This document shows positions 42,356-51,435 of a stretch of 64,000 bases of DNA, one piece after another; position 1 is the first letter of the stretch; each line of letters opens with the position of its first letter. The translations under genes and the position numbers were made by a program. The notes under the pieces were generated by a model. The model made no database searches. It was given only the letters and a program-made list of their open reading frames with translations, and was not told where the DNA came from. Source of the stretch: an uncultured Mollicutes bacterium (GTDB lineage: Bacteria > Bacillota_I > Bacilli_A > RFN20 > CAG-826); assembly GCA_900545015.1 (NCBI GenBank), contig UQXJ01000004.1, forward strand, positions 1 to 64,000, in the 5' to 3' direction.

Positions 42356-44761
42356 TTATTTGCTAATAAAGTTCATAATTTTAGGTAAAGTTGGAATAAT
42401 CACATCTTCACCTTTTGTGCTTTCAACGAGCAATGTAGGTGCTGTAGAGATGTTATATTTTTCAACTAAATCTTGTCTTTGAGTAGCATCAACTGTTTTA
42501 TATTTAATGCCTTTCTTTTCAAAGATTTTTTCAGCCATTTTACAGTTTGGACATGTTGGTGTTGTAAATAAGATAAATTCATTTGAAGAATTCATAGAAA
42601 CATTATTTGCTTCTTCATGATTTTCATGTTCATGTTCACATCCACAGTCGCAATCATGATTAATTGTTCCATCAACTTTTGGATCAAATTTTGAAGTCTT
42701 AATGTTGTATGTTTTTCTTTCTCTATATTCTTCTGCTTTACCATCGTTCCAGTTTTGAACAGGTCTATAGTAGCCAGTAATTCTTGAATATACTTCAGTT
42801 CTCTTACCACATTTTGGACAGATAAATTGTTCGCCTTTTAAATAACCATGTTCTTTACAAACTGAATATGTTGGTGACATTGTGTAGTAAGGAAGCTTAT
42901 AGTTTTCCGCAATCTTTCTAACAAGTTCAGCAGCTGACTTCCATGTAGGTAATTTTTCGCCTAAGAAAGCATGGAAGACTGTTCCACTTGTATATAAAGT
43001 TTGTAATCTATCTTGAACATCTAAAGCTGTAAAGATGTCATCTGTGAATCCAACTGGTAAGTGTGATGAATTTGTATAATATGGGGTTTTTCCATTTTCA
43101 CTTGCTGTAATGATATCTGGATATTTAGCTTTATCATGTTTTGCAAGTCTATAGCTTGTTGACTCTGCTGGTGTTGCTTCAAGGTTATATAAATCGCCAT
43201 ATTGTTCTTGATAAATAACAAGTCTATTTCTCATGTGATTTAATACTTCAACAGCAAAGTCTTGTGTTTCTTTATGTGTTAAATCTTTTCTAAGCCAATT
43301 AGCATTTAAACCAACTTCGTTCATACCAACCAATCCAATTGTTGAGAAGTGATTGTTGAATGTTCCTAAATAGTGTTTTGTATATGGATATAAACCATCA
43401 TTTAATAATTGTGTAATAACTTTTCTCTTAACAGAAAGTGATCTTGCTGATATATCCATCATGTGGTCAAGTCTAACAAAGAAATCTTCTTTATTTTTAG
43501 CAAGATAAGCAATTCTTGGAAGGTTAATTGTAACAACACCAATTGATCCTGTTGATTCACCACTTCCGAAGAATCCGCCACTCTTTCTTCTTAATTCTCT
43601 TAAGTCGAGTCTTAATCTGCAGCACATACTTCTAACATCGCTAGGTTGCATATCGCTATTAACGTAGTTTGAGAAATAAGGTGTTCCATATTTTGCTGTC
43701 ATCTCAAATAATAATCTATTATTTTCAGTATCTGACCAGTCAAAATCTTTTGTAATTGAATATGTTGGGATTGGATATTGGAATCCTCTGCCATTAGCAT
43801 CACCTTCGATCATAGTTTCGATGAATGCTTTATTAACCATATCCATTTCTTTCTTACAATCTTTGTAAGTGAAGTTTTGTGGTTTTCCACCAACAATACA
43901 TGGCATATCAGCTAAATCTGCTGGAACCACCCAGTCTAATGTAATATTTGTAAATGGTGCTTGTGTACCCCATCTTGCAGGGATATTACAACCATAAACA
44001 AATGATTCAATGCATTTCTTTGTTTCTTCATATGATAAATTATCAACTTTAACAAATGGAGCAAGATATGTATCAAATGATGAGAATGCTTGAGCGCCAG
44101 CCCATTCATTTTGCATAATTCCTAAAAAGTTGACCATTTGGTTGCATAAGACAGAAAGATGTTTTGCAGGTGCGCTCGTTATCTTTCCAGTTACTCCACC
44201 GAGTCCTTCAACGATAAGTTGTTTTAAACTCCATCCAGCACAATATCCGCTTAACATACTCAAGTCATGTAAATGAATATCTGCATTTCTATGTGCATTT
44301 GCGATTTCTTCATCGTAGATTTCACTCAACCAATAGTTAGCTGTGATTGCTCCACTATTTGATAAAATTAATCCGCCAATAGAATAAGTAACAGTTGAGT
44401 TTTCTTTAACTCTCCAATCTGCTTCTTTAATATAGTTGTCGACAATCTTTTTATAGTCTAATAATGTATTATTATTTCTGATTTTTTCATGATTTTTTCT
44501 ATAAAGAATATAACTTTTAGCGACATCAGTAAAGCCTGCTTCCATTAATACTTGTTCGACTAAGTCTTGAATATCTTCAACTGAAATTTCGTTTTCATGA
44601 ATTCTTGAATCAAATCTAGAACTAACTTGAAGAGCAAGCATATTAATTTGGCTCTCATCATATGCCTTATTCACTGATCCAAATGCTTTACTTATAGCTT
44701 TTGAAATTTTTGTGATGTCAAACATCACCTTACTGCCATCTCTTTTAATAACTTTAATCAT
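42356..44761 (-). CDS. nrdD: Anaerobic ribonucleoside-triphosphate reductase with C-terminal glutaredoxin-like domain
   Basis: An 801-aa glycyl-radical enzyme making dNTPs without oxygen. An ATP-cone occupies about residues 1-90. The zinc-binding CKEHG...CPKCG site near 655 is followed by the glycyl radical loop RITGYYRPV and its NWNDGKAEEYRER tail. A linker rich in Cys and His (CDCGCEHEH) then leads to a glutaredoxin-like domain (about 727-801) with CPNC and TAPTLLVES. This fused redoxin is not part of standard NrdD and could supply electrons in cis. A GGGGGAG ribosome binding site precedes the ATG, and the activase gene is 11 nt upstream. Confidence 0.94.
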   Translation of the reverse strand: MIKVIKRDGSKVMFDITKISKAISKAFGSVNKAYDESQINMLALQVSSRFDSRIHENEISVEDIQDLVEQVLMEAGFTDVAKSYILYRKNHEKIRNNNTLLDYKKIVDNYIKEADWRVKENSTVTYSIGGLILSNSGAITANYWLSEIYDEEIANAHRNADIHLHDLSMLSGYCAGWSLKQLIVEGLGGVTGKITSAPAKHLSVLCNQMVNFLGIMQNEWAGAQAFSSFDTYLAPFVKVDNLSYEETKKCIESFVYGCNIPARWGTQAPFTNITLDWVVPADLADMPCIVGGKPQNFTYKDCKKEMDMVNKAFIETMIEGDANGRGFQYPIPTYSITKDFDWSDTENNRLLFEMTAKYGTPYFSNYVNSDMQPSDVRSMCCRLRLDLRELRRKSGGFFGSGESTGSIGVVTINLPRIAYLAKNKEDFFVRLDHMMDISARSLSVKRKVITQLLNDGLYPYTKHYLGTFNNHFSTIGLVGMNEVGLNANWLRKDLTHKETQDFAVEVLNHMRNRLVIYQEQYGDLYNLEATPAESTSYRLAKHDKAKYPDIITASENGKTPYYTNSSHLPVGFTDDIFTALDVQDRLQTLYTSGTVFHAFLGEKLPTWKSAAELVRKIAENYKLPYYTMSPTYSVCKEHGYLKGEQFICPKCGKRTEVYSRITGYYRPVQNWNDGKAEEYRERKTYNIKTSKFDPKVDGTINHDCDCGCEHEHENHEEANNVSMNSSNEFILFTTPTCPNCKMAEKIFEKKGIKYKTVDATQRQDLVEKYNISTAPTLLVESTKGEDVIIPTLPKIMNFISK

Positions 44762-44772
44762 CTTATCTCCCC

Positions 44773-45468
44773 CTATTCAATTCCTCGTATTTCAGTATAA
44801 ATTCCATTTTCATTAAGTTTATTAACAAATGTTTGCATTTCCTCTTTTGTACATGCATGCAAACCTCTTTTTATGCATGTCTCGCTGTCTCTGAACTGCT
44901 GCAATAAATATTTTTTCGCTCCTTTAAGCATTAATGCTATCTCTTCGAAGTCAGCCAAATCGTGAAATTCTTTTATCACAGTAGTTCTAAATTCATAGTC
45001 AATTTTGCTATTGATAATCAATTTTATTGATTTGGTAATATTATTTAAGTCCATTTTCTCTAAGCCGCAAGTAGTTGAATATTTTCTTAATGAATTCTTT
45101 ATATCCATCGCAACATAATCAATTAAATTTTCTTTAAATAATTCTTCTAACACTTTTGGATTATAACCATTAGTATCAAGTTTTACTTTAAAGCCTAGAT
45201 TTCGAATCTTAATAATAAAATCTTTTAGTCCATTTTGGAGAGTTGGTTCTCCACCAGTAATGCATACTCCATCCAATATTCCTTTTCTCTTTTTAAGAAA
45301 TTCAAGAATTTCATCCTCTTGTATCACAGGTACTTCACAGCCAGGAATTACAAGTGATGAATTTTGGCAAAAAGGACACTTAAAGTTGCAACCACAAGTA
45401 AAAACTGTGCAAGCAATTTGGTTAGGAAAATCTAATAAAGTTAACTTTTGAAAACCTGAAATCTTCAT
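44773..45468 (-). CDS. nrdG: Anaerobic ribonucleotide reductase activating protein (radical SAM)
   Basis: A 231-aa radical-SAM activase that installs the glycyl radical on NrdD. The Fe-S motif CNFKCPFC (CxxxCxxC) is near residues 28-35, and the SAM-binding GGEPTLQNG is near 73. The longer size and N-terminal GFQKLTLLDFPN fit the NrdG2 subgroup. A GAGGAG ribosome binding site is present. Its gene lies upstream of nrdD in the same unit. A hairpin (CCTTT/AAAGG, about 45491-45503) lies in the leader. Confidence 0.9.
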   Translation of the reverse strand: MKISGFQKLTLLDFPNQIACTVFTCGCNFKCPFCQNSSLVIPGCEVPVIQEDEILEFLKKRKGILDGVCITGGEPTLQNGLKDFIIKIRNLGFKVKLDTNGYNPKVLEELFKENLIDYVAMDIKNSLRKYSTTCGLEKMDLNNITKSIKLIINSKIDYEFRTTVIKEFHDLADFEEIALMLKGAKKYLLQQFRDSETCIKRGLHACTKEEMQTFVNKLNENGIYTEIRGIE

Positions 45469-45574
45469 TTTCTTCTCCTCTATTTTAACCCTTTGCGAAA
45501 GGTTGCTAACATATCTTATATATTTAATTTAACAATAACAATAGTAATGCTTTAAATTTTAAAAAAAGTAGTTA

Positions 45575-45591
45575 ACTAGTAGTTTTCTAGT
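45575..45591. promoter_or_regulatory. Inverted repeat ACTAG-N7-CTAGT upstream of nrdG
   Basis: A perfect 5-bp inverted repeat with a 7-nt spacer, about 105 bp upstream of nrdG. A related CTAGT-N7-ACTAG lies before the haemolysin III gene. Possible operator; short enough to arise by chance. Confidence 0.25.
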
Positions 45592-45603
45592 ACTAAAGTT
45601 TTT

Positions 45604-45626
45604 TGAAAAAAGCATAAAAAATGCTT
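45604..45626 (-). terminator. Terminator-like hairpin downstream of the haemolysin III gene
   Basis: AAGCAT (45610-45615) and ATGCTT (45621-45626) form a stem with a 5-nt loop. On the minus strand it is followed by T6. It is about 245 nt past the haemolysin III stop, leaving a long untranslated tail or a separate short transcript. Confidence 0.6.
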
Positions 45627-45636
45627 GACAGAAGCA

Positions 45637-45645
45637 AAAACCTTG
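45637..45645 (+). repeat. AAAACCTTG motif (5 of 6 seen)
   Basis: AAGCAAAAACCTTGTAATTC, in the nrdG upstream region. About 20 of the 25 following bases match the copy at 54720. Confidence 0.45.
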
Positions 45646-45870
45646 TAATTCTCAATTATTTTTAAACCAGTTCCCTACTAAAGTACCTTATAAACATTTA
45701 CTTTTTAGTAAAAAATAAAATCTAATTTAAAACTTATGACTTTATATTTTTATTTACCATTGCAAAAATTTTGAATGTTTGCAATTGCTTTTCATTTACA
45801 AATTAATTATGAATTTCTTAAAGAAAACGGACAAGCAGTCACTAACTTAACATAAAGCGTGAAATGTTTT

Positions 45871-46587
45871 TTATAAAACATAAAGATAAATACTTAAGAA
45901 TTGTAATATCACTCCTATAGATACAAAGAAATGAAATACAGTATGAAACCATACGCTATACTTCTTTCCTATTCCATATAAAATAGCGCCGATTGTAAAA
46001 CTTACTCCACCAAATAAAAGTAATAAGAATCCATTAAATCCAATAATCTTGTATAATTCGACACAATTTAATATTATCATCCACCCAGCGCAAATATAAA
46101 TAATCATAGAAAGTGCAGCATACTTTTTAATATTAATTGAATTCATAGTAACGCCAAGAGCAAGGAGTGCCCATACTAGTGCAAATACTAGCCAACCGCT
46201 CCAATTAGTACCTTCAATTCCCCATAAAGGAGCATTTCTAATTGCAATTAAACAATATGGTGTATATGTCCCAGCAACAAGTAAAAAGACAAAATCATGA
46301 TCAAGTACTCTTAAAACTCTTTTACCATTATTTTTTGCTAAAGAATGATAAATGCAAGAAATCGTCATACAAACTATAATTGCGAATCCATATATTGCAC
46401 AAGCAACATAACTATATGGATCGTTAAATGCAACATGCAAATCCCCGCCAACAAAAGCGCCAGATATTTTAAGCATCATTAAAATTAATGCAACAATTCC
46501 GAATAATGCAGTAACACCATGACTAATAGAATTCCATAATTCATGTCTCAATTTGTAGTTAGGAAGTTCAATTTCATGTACAGGCAT
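45871..46587 (-). CDS. Haemolysin III family protein (PAQR-like)
   Basis: A 238-aa protein with seven membrane spans. Family motifs are ELWNSISHG near residue 15, an IYHS motif near 90, LDHDFVFLLVAGTYTP near 105 and WFHTVFHFF near 215; these supply the conserved His and Asp that bind metal in PAQR proteins. Bacterial members (YqfA/YplQ) affect membrane lipid or fatty-acid homeostasis; true haemolysis is rarely shown. An AAGGAG ribosome binding site is present. It appears to be a single-gene unit. Confidence 0.9.
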   Translation of the reverse strand: MPVHEIELPNYKLRHELWNSISHGVTALFGIVALILMMLKISGAFVGGDLHVAFNDPYSYVACAIYGFAIIVCMTISCIYHSLAKNNGKRVLRVLDHDFVFLLVAGTYTPYCLIAIRNAPLWGIEGTNWSGWLVFALVWALLALGVTMNSINIKKYAALSMIIYICAGWMIILNCVELYKIIGFNGFLLLLFGGVSFTIGAILYGIGKKYSVWFHTVFHFFVSIGVILQFLSIYLYVL

Positions 46588-46605
46588 AAGTTACTCCTTT
46601 ATCAT

Positions 46606-46622
46606 CTAGTTTTAATTACTAG
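46606..46622. promoter_or_regulatory. Inverted repeat CTAGT-N7-ACTAG before the haemolysin III gene
   Basis: A perfect 5-bp inverted repeat with a 7-nt spacer, 19-35 bp upstream of the ATG, next to the ribosome binding site. It shares TTAACTAGTA with the repeat upstream of nrdG. Confidence 0.25.
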
Positions 46623-46720
46623 TTAATTTTATATTAAAAACTAAATAATGTAAAACCATTATTAATGCACTAAAAAAATATTAAATTCTTATCTAATATG
46701 TATTTATGAATAATTTAAGT

Positions 46721-47629
46721 TTATTTATATACTACGTTGTAGTATTTCATTTCATGGCCTACTTTAATGCCGTTATGATTAATCTTATTAATGAAAATAT
46801 TAAGTTTTTCAGGATCATTCTCAAAGTTATCTAAAAGTTTAAGTCCTTCATCTAAAGACATTTTTGCTTTATCAAATAAGTCATATATAGAATCATTACC
46901 CATTAATGAATTATCTTCAAAATTTCTCCATTCTTCGTGTTTATTATTTTCAACATCAACGCTTTTATCCATCTTTTTATAAAATGGGTGTGACATTGTA
47001 TTAATAACACTTCTTTTTAGAAGATGCGAAAATAAAAATTTCCTAAAGCCAAATACTTTTGAATTAATAATATTATTAGCAGTTTTCATAGTGCGAACTG
47101 CTCGATAAAAAGTTTTTTCATCAATATATTTTTTATCTAAATATAAAGAAAGTTCATGCATCATTTTAGAAATCATTAATAAATCTTTTTTATTGATACC
47201 TACTACTTCTTTATAAGTTGGATAATATTTGAGTTTTTCTTCGTAATAAACATCCATTTCATCTTCATATTTTGAATGATTATAAGAAAAACGATGTTCA
47301 CTTAATGGAAATCCAGTTCTATAAAATATAAAAGGATGACACACTCTATCTAATACATAATGAGAAAGCATACCTTTTATAAATTCTAAAAGTACCTTGC
47401 TTTCATTATCATTCTTTTGCTCATATTCCATAAGGAATTTAAACATTTTATAACTATCGATGTTATGCAAATATGTTCCAAAGTCTCTAACTTCTTTTAT
47501 ATGCTTTTTCCAAGGTGTTGTATAACCATAATAGAAGAATGGGTCTGGGCCTTGTGAGCCAATTATAAAGGCTCTTGTTGGATGATAATTCGTTTCTGAA
47601 AATAAATAGTGTGTTATCAAGCTTGGCAT
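46721..47629 (-). CDS. Zinc-dependent phospholipase C-like protein
   Basis: A 302-aa protein without a signal peptide. The N-terminal MPSLITHY with SQGPDPFFY, then GMLSHYVLDRVCHPF near residue 93, match the zinc-dependent phospholipase C-like family found in many Firmicutes, where His and Asp residues bind zinc. Because it lacks a secretion signal it is probably not a secreted lecithinase; substrate unknown. GAGGAG lies upstream of the ATG. It stands alone, with no clear terminator seen. Confidence 0.78.
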   Translation of the reverse strand: MPSLITHYLFSETNYHPTRAFIIGSQGPDPFFYYGYTTPWKKHIKEVRDFGTYLHNIDSYKMFKFLMEYEQKNDNESKVLLEFIKGMLSHYVLDRVCHPFIFYRTGFPLSEHRFSYNHSKYEDEMDVYYEEKLKYYPTYKEVVGINKKDLLMISKMMHELSLYLDKKYIDEKTFYRAVRTMKTANNIINSKVFGFRKFLFSHLLKRSVINTMSHPFYKKMDKSVDVENNKHEEWRNFEDNSLMGNDSIYDLFDKAKMSLDEGLKLLDNFENDPEKLNIFINKINHNGIKVGHEMKYYNVVYK

Positions 47630-47682
47630 AATGAACTCCTCTGAAACATTTTAATTATACATACTAGAAAAAATAAATTGCA

Positions 47683-50115
47683 TTAAATATTTTTTCCATC
47701 CACTTCTTTTCTCATCTCTAAATAACTTTTTAGCTTAAAGATTAAGAAAAACACAATAGGTGCAAGAATCACATATACCATAATTGTTATCCACTCAGTA
47801 AACGAAAGATTAAAATATAAATTTAAATTAAAGAAATCATGGAATATTAGAGCGAACTGTTCTTTTAAATTAGATGCTTGTTTTAAGTATCCTGGATTTA
47901 GAAAAACATCAGGGAAAGCAAGTGCTGCAATTATGGAACAAACGATTCCAACTAGAGCGACTCCAAGCGTATATTTTTTAAAAGGATAACAAACTTTAAT
48001 TAAAATTAACAAACCTGATATAGTCGTAAATACAACAATCAAGGATTGGTAATTATTGATTGATGAAATTGCGTTAATAATAATAGGAATAAATCCACTA
48101 AATGACATGAATGCTCCAAATATGAACGAATTCCACAAAACAGAAGAAACAAAATCATCTTTAACTGCTTCAGGTATTGAATTTTGAATTGAGAGTAATA
48201 ATCCACAAAGTGCAATAGATATAAATTCATAAATATAAATTGCTTCAATTTCGATAGGCAACCCGTATGGAAGGAATAAACTTACAAAAGAAAATATTCC
48301 TATAAAGAAAGTTTTTGCTAAGAAAAGTAAAATTGACCTTTGAATATTTCTAATTACTCTTCTGCCTTCTTTAAATACATCAGGTAAATGAGAAAAATCA
48401 TTATCTAAAAGTACAACATCACTTACAGCCTTTGTAGAATCAGCTCCATTTTCTAAAGCAATCGAGCAATCAGCTTGGCGTAAACTAGTTACATCATTTA
48501 CCCCATCACCAACATATCCAACAGTATTTCCGTTATTTTCTAAACATCTTATAATTTCTTGCTTTTGATCTGGAGATGTTCTTCCGAAAATAGTGTACTT
48601 GTTTGCAATCGTTTTGATATCTTCAATTTTTACGTTTTCCATTGATATAAAGTTATCGTAATTTTTAACCCCAGCTTCTTTACTTATTTCTTTTACAGTT
48701 AAAGGATCGTCACCACTAATAATTTTTATATCAATATTTAAGTCTGAAAAATAATTAAGAGTTTCTTTAATTCCTTTTCTTAATTCATCTTTCAATAATA
48801 TTATTCCCAGTTCTTCATCATTCTCCTTTATGCCAATCACACGAAAACCTTTTTTTGCATATTCTTTAGCGTTATTAATGTTTCTAATATCATTAAAAAC
48901 AAATTCAGGGGCTCCTATCATTGTAAAAGTTCCATCTTTATAAAAAACCTTTGATGATTTTGAAGTACTACTAAAATCTTCAATTTTTAATACTTCTTTT
49001 TTGATTTTAGAATCTTTAAATTCTTTTTTAATTGCTAACGCCGTTTTATTAACGTCCTTTATAGCGCTAAAATGATTAAAAATTAAAGTGCTATCATCAA
49101 ACTCTTTAAATTTTATAACACCAACGAATTCAAAACATTGTCTAGTTAAAGTACCAGTTTTATCTAAGCAAAGAGTATCGACTCTACTAAGATTTTCAAT
49201 CGCATAGAGTTCTTGAACCATTGTTTTCTTTTTTGATAATTTAATTATTGATTCAGAAAGTGTTATTGATGAAAGGAGAATCATTCCAATTGGAATCATT
49301 CCGACAAGCGTTGCTGCAGCTTTAGTAATAACTTCAGGTGTAAAAACCCAATGTAATCCGTTTATAGGATCAGTTAATGTGGTTCCTACATACCACATTT
49401 TAATAGCTGTGCCTATTGTTAAAGGTAAAACAAATAACAATAAAATTCTTATAATTTTATAAATATTATCTAAAAGTTTGCTTCTTTTTTTCTTAATGTT
49501 TTCAACTTTGCTTTCAATAGTTGATATGTATCTGTCTTTGCCAACTTTATCAGCAATTAAATAGCCATATCCACTTAAACAATAACTACCCGCATATAAA
49601 GTATCACCATTTCTTTTTCTAATTGCATTGCTCTCCCCAGTAAGCATGCTTTCGTTTACAGATAATTCACCTTCTTTAAGAATTAAATCTGCAGGAATAA
49701 CTTCCCCTGATTTAATAACTATCGTGTCGCCAAGAACGACATCATCATTATTTATAAGTATCTCTTTACCTTCTCTAATAACCTTTACTTTAGGATCAGA
49801 AATAAGACGCATCTTTTCTAAAGTATGTTTGCTTATTTCTTGAGTTACGATAGAAACTGTTGCATTACACAAAATCGTAAATAAAAATCCATATTTTGTA
49901 ATCGGTATATATTTGAGCCCGTTTGGATAAAATATTTCAAAGAAAAGAAAAGCAAGAGCAAGAACATATAAAACAATGTTAAAAAAAGTAAAGAAACTCT
50001 CAACAATAATTTTTAAATGAGATTTCCCTTTAACTCTTTTAGTCTTATTAGTTTTTCCTTCTTTAATTAATGTTTCAACTTCTTTATTTGATAAGCCATT
50101 TTTATAATTATTCAT
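47683..50115 (-). CDS. P-type cation-transporting ATPase
   Basis: An 810-aa membrane pump of the HAD-IC P-type family. The actuator loop MLTGES is near residue 155, the phosphorylation site DKTGTLT near 320, and the hinge VGYVGDGVNDVTSL near 535. About 10 membrane spans are present. In span 4 the usual PEGL of Ca2+ pumps reads PIGM, as in a CtpE-like branch, so the ion (Ca2+, Mg2+ or other) is uncertain. The frame opens at 50124, but AAGGG is spaced for the ATG at 50115. It overlaps the GH32-like gene by 8 nt. Confidence 0.88.
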   Translation of the reverse strand: MNNYKNGLSNKEVETLIKEGKTNKTKRVKGKSHLKIIVESFFTFFNIVLYVLALAFLFFEIFYPNGLKYIPITKYGFLFTILCNATVSIVTQEISKHTLEKMRLISDPKVKVIREGKEILINNDDVVLGDTIVIKSGEVIPADLILKEGELSVNESMLTGESNAIRKRNGDTLYAGSYCLSGYGYLIADKVGKDRYISTIESKVENIKKKRSKLLDNIYKIIRILLLFVLPLTIGTAIKMWYVGTTLTDPINGLHWVFTPEVITKAAATLVGMIPIGMILLSSITLSESIIKLSKKKTMVQELYAIENLSRVDTLCLDKTGTLTRQCFEFVGVIKFKEFDDSTLIFNHFSAIKDVNKTALAIKKEFKDSKIKKEVLKIEDFSSTSKSSKVFYKDGTFTMIGAPEFVFNDIRNINNAKEYAKKGFRVIGIKENDEELGIILLKDELRKGIKETLNYFSDLNIDIKIISGDDPLTVKEISKEAGVKNYDNFISMENVKIEDIKTIANKYTIFGRTSPDQKQEIIRCLENNGNTVGYVGDGVNDVTSLRQADCSIALENGADSTKAVSDVVLLDNDFSHLPDVFKEGRRVIRNIQRSILLFLAKTFFIGIFSFVSLFLPYGLPIEIEAIYIYEFISIALCGLLLSIQNSIPEAVKDDFVSSVLWNSFIFGAFMSFSGFIPIIINAISSINNYQSLIVVFTTISGLLILIKVCYPFKKYTLGVALVGIVCSIIAALAFPDVFLNPGYLKQASNLKEQFALIFHDFFNLNLYFNLSFTEWITIMVYVILAPIVFFLIFKLKSYLEMRKEVDGKNI

Positions 50116-51409
50116 TTGAAGCATCCCTTAATCCGTTATATGACATACTTTTAATTGACTTTGAATTCAAAACCTTAATAAAGAATTTATCATCATCAAA
50201 ATCAACTTCACTAGTAAAAGTTTCAACACCATGATTAATAAATATTTCAATTGAAAATCTATCGATAAACATAAATAAAGTTAAATCATTATATTTGCAA
50301 TTGCTAGATACAACTTTATCTTTATTTTTAAAGTAAAGTCTTCCTTCATTAAATAAAATACTTATTATTTCTTCATTATGTGTATTTAGAAAATCCAATT
50401 TAAAATCACCTTCAGCATTAATTGCAACAAGTGAATTAAGAGATAAAAGTTGATTTTCGTTATAAACATTTCGCTTATTCATTATTTTTTGGATACTTTT
50501 CGATGGTTTTTGAATAAATTTGTCTTTTTCAATAACGATTTTTCTTGGATAAGAAAGTAAAAATTCTTCTCCCTTTATCAACCCTATCATTGATGGATTT
50601 AATGCACTATCTAAAAAGAATTTAGGCATTAATAAATCAGAATTTATATCTATTTTGCCAACTTTTAATACGCTGAAATCTAAATTTTCGAAATCAATAT
50701 TTAAAATCATATAGTTGTTTTCTTTTATGATTTTATTTTCTTTATAAAACACAGAAGTATAAAAAATCACATCTTTTCCTGAAGTTAAACAATAAGATGG
50801 ATTTTCAACCGATTCACCAAAAGTTTCAAAAGGTCCTATTTCAAAAATACAATCAAATTTCCTTAAGTCTTTGCTTTTAAGTACTAAAATCTTTCCTAAA
50901 TTTTGAACTGTGTCGCTCGTTCCAATTAGTAAGTAATAAAAATTATTTAATTTAAAAGCAAAAGGATTGTTTAATTTGGAGAGATCAACATCTACTAATT
51001 TATCTGTATCAATGATGTTTTTATATAAAATATCAATTTTTTTATCATTTATTTTTCCTATCGATATTTCACTAATTTCGCCAACTTTTTGGATATAGAA
51101 AAGCAAAATGCCTTCATGAGTATCTATCAATGATCCTAACTTTATGCTAGAAATTTCTAAAGTTTCTGATAATTCAACTTCACTAGACTCATAGTTTAAC
51201 AAATCATTTGATGTTAATCTAAATAATTTATTTGAATCTTTTTCTAAGTATAAACAATGATATTTATTATTATAAAAAAATATATTTGTTAAATTTTCCT
51301 TATCAAAATTAGGGATTTCCCCATGATAAAAAGAATTGCCTTTTTTAGGTTCGTTTGCGTTTTCTTTATTCTTTTCTAAATCTTTAAAATTAATGTTCAT
51401 GCTTAACAT
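50108..51409 (-). CDS. Degenerate GH32 (invertase-like) protein
   Basis: A 433-aa cytosolic protein that looks like a five-bladed GH32 beta-propeller plus C-terminal sandwich. The C-terminal LFMFIDRFSIEIFINHG matches the GH32 'DrSsvEvFvN.G' strand, and FYNNKYHCLY near residue 45 matches the strand after the catalytic WMNDPNG. That motif itself is replaced (NFDKENLTN), removing the nucleophile Asp. The RDP motif is NNP (147-149), and only the acid/base Glu (E202, in VENP) is kept. It is therefore unlikely to hydrolyse fructosides. No ribosome binding site is obvious. It lies between an unknown gene and the P-type ATPase. Confidence 0.6.
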   Translation of the reverse strand: MLSMNINFKDLEKNKENANEPKKGNSFYHGEIPNFDKENLTNIFFYNNKYHCLYLEKDSNKLFRLTSNDLLNYESSEVELSETLEISSIKLGSLIDTHEGILLFYIQKVGEISEISIGKINDKKIDILYKNIIDTDKLVDVDLSKLNNPFAFKLNNFYYLLIGTSDTVQNLGKILVLKSKDLRKFDCIFEIGPFETFGESVENPSYCLTSGKDVIFYTSVFYKENKIIKENNYMILNIDFENLDFSVLKVGKIDINSDLLMPKFFLDSALNPSMIGLIKGEEFLLSYPRKIVIEKDKFIQKPSKSIQKIMNKRNVYNENQLLSLNSLVAINAEGDFKLDFLNTHNEEIISILFNEGRLYFKNKDKVVSSNCKYNDLTLFMFIDRFSIEIFINHGVETFTSEVDFDDDKFFIKVLNSKSIKSMSYNGLRDASNE

Positions 51410-51435
51410 TTTAACATTAATAGAAAAGACATGTT

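Larger units (their letters stand above)
45469..45870. other. Intergenic region upstream of nrdG
   Basis: About 400 bp without a gene. It holds an ACTAG-N7-CTAGT inverted repeat (45575-45591), a minus-strand terminator-like hairpin (45604-45626) and an AAAACCTTG motif (45637). The stretch from 45650 to 45870 shows nothing I recognise. No clear NrdR box was found. Confidence 0.5.

Noticed and set aside
47683..50115. Loss of the ion-binding PEGL motif as evidence of an inactive P-type ATPase
   Set aside because: Phosphorylation and hinge motifs are intact, and PxGM forms occur in a branch of bacterial P-type ATPases, so the change probably reflects subfamily, not decay.
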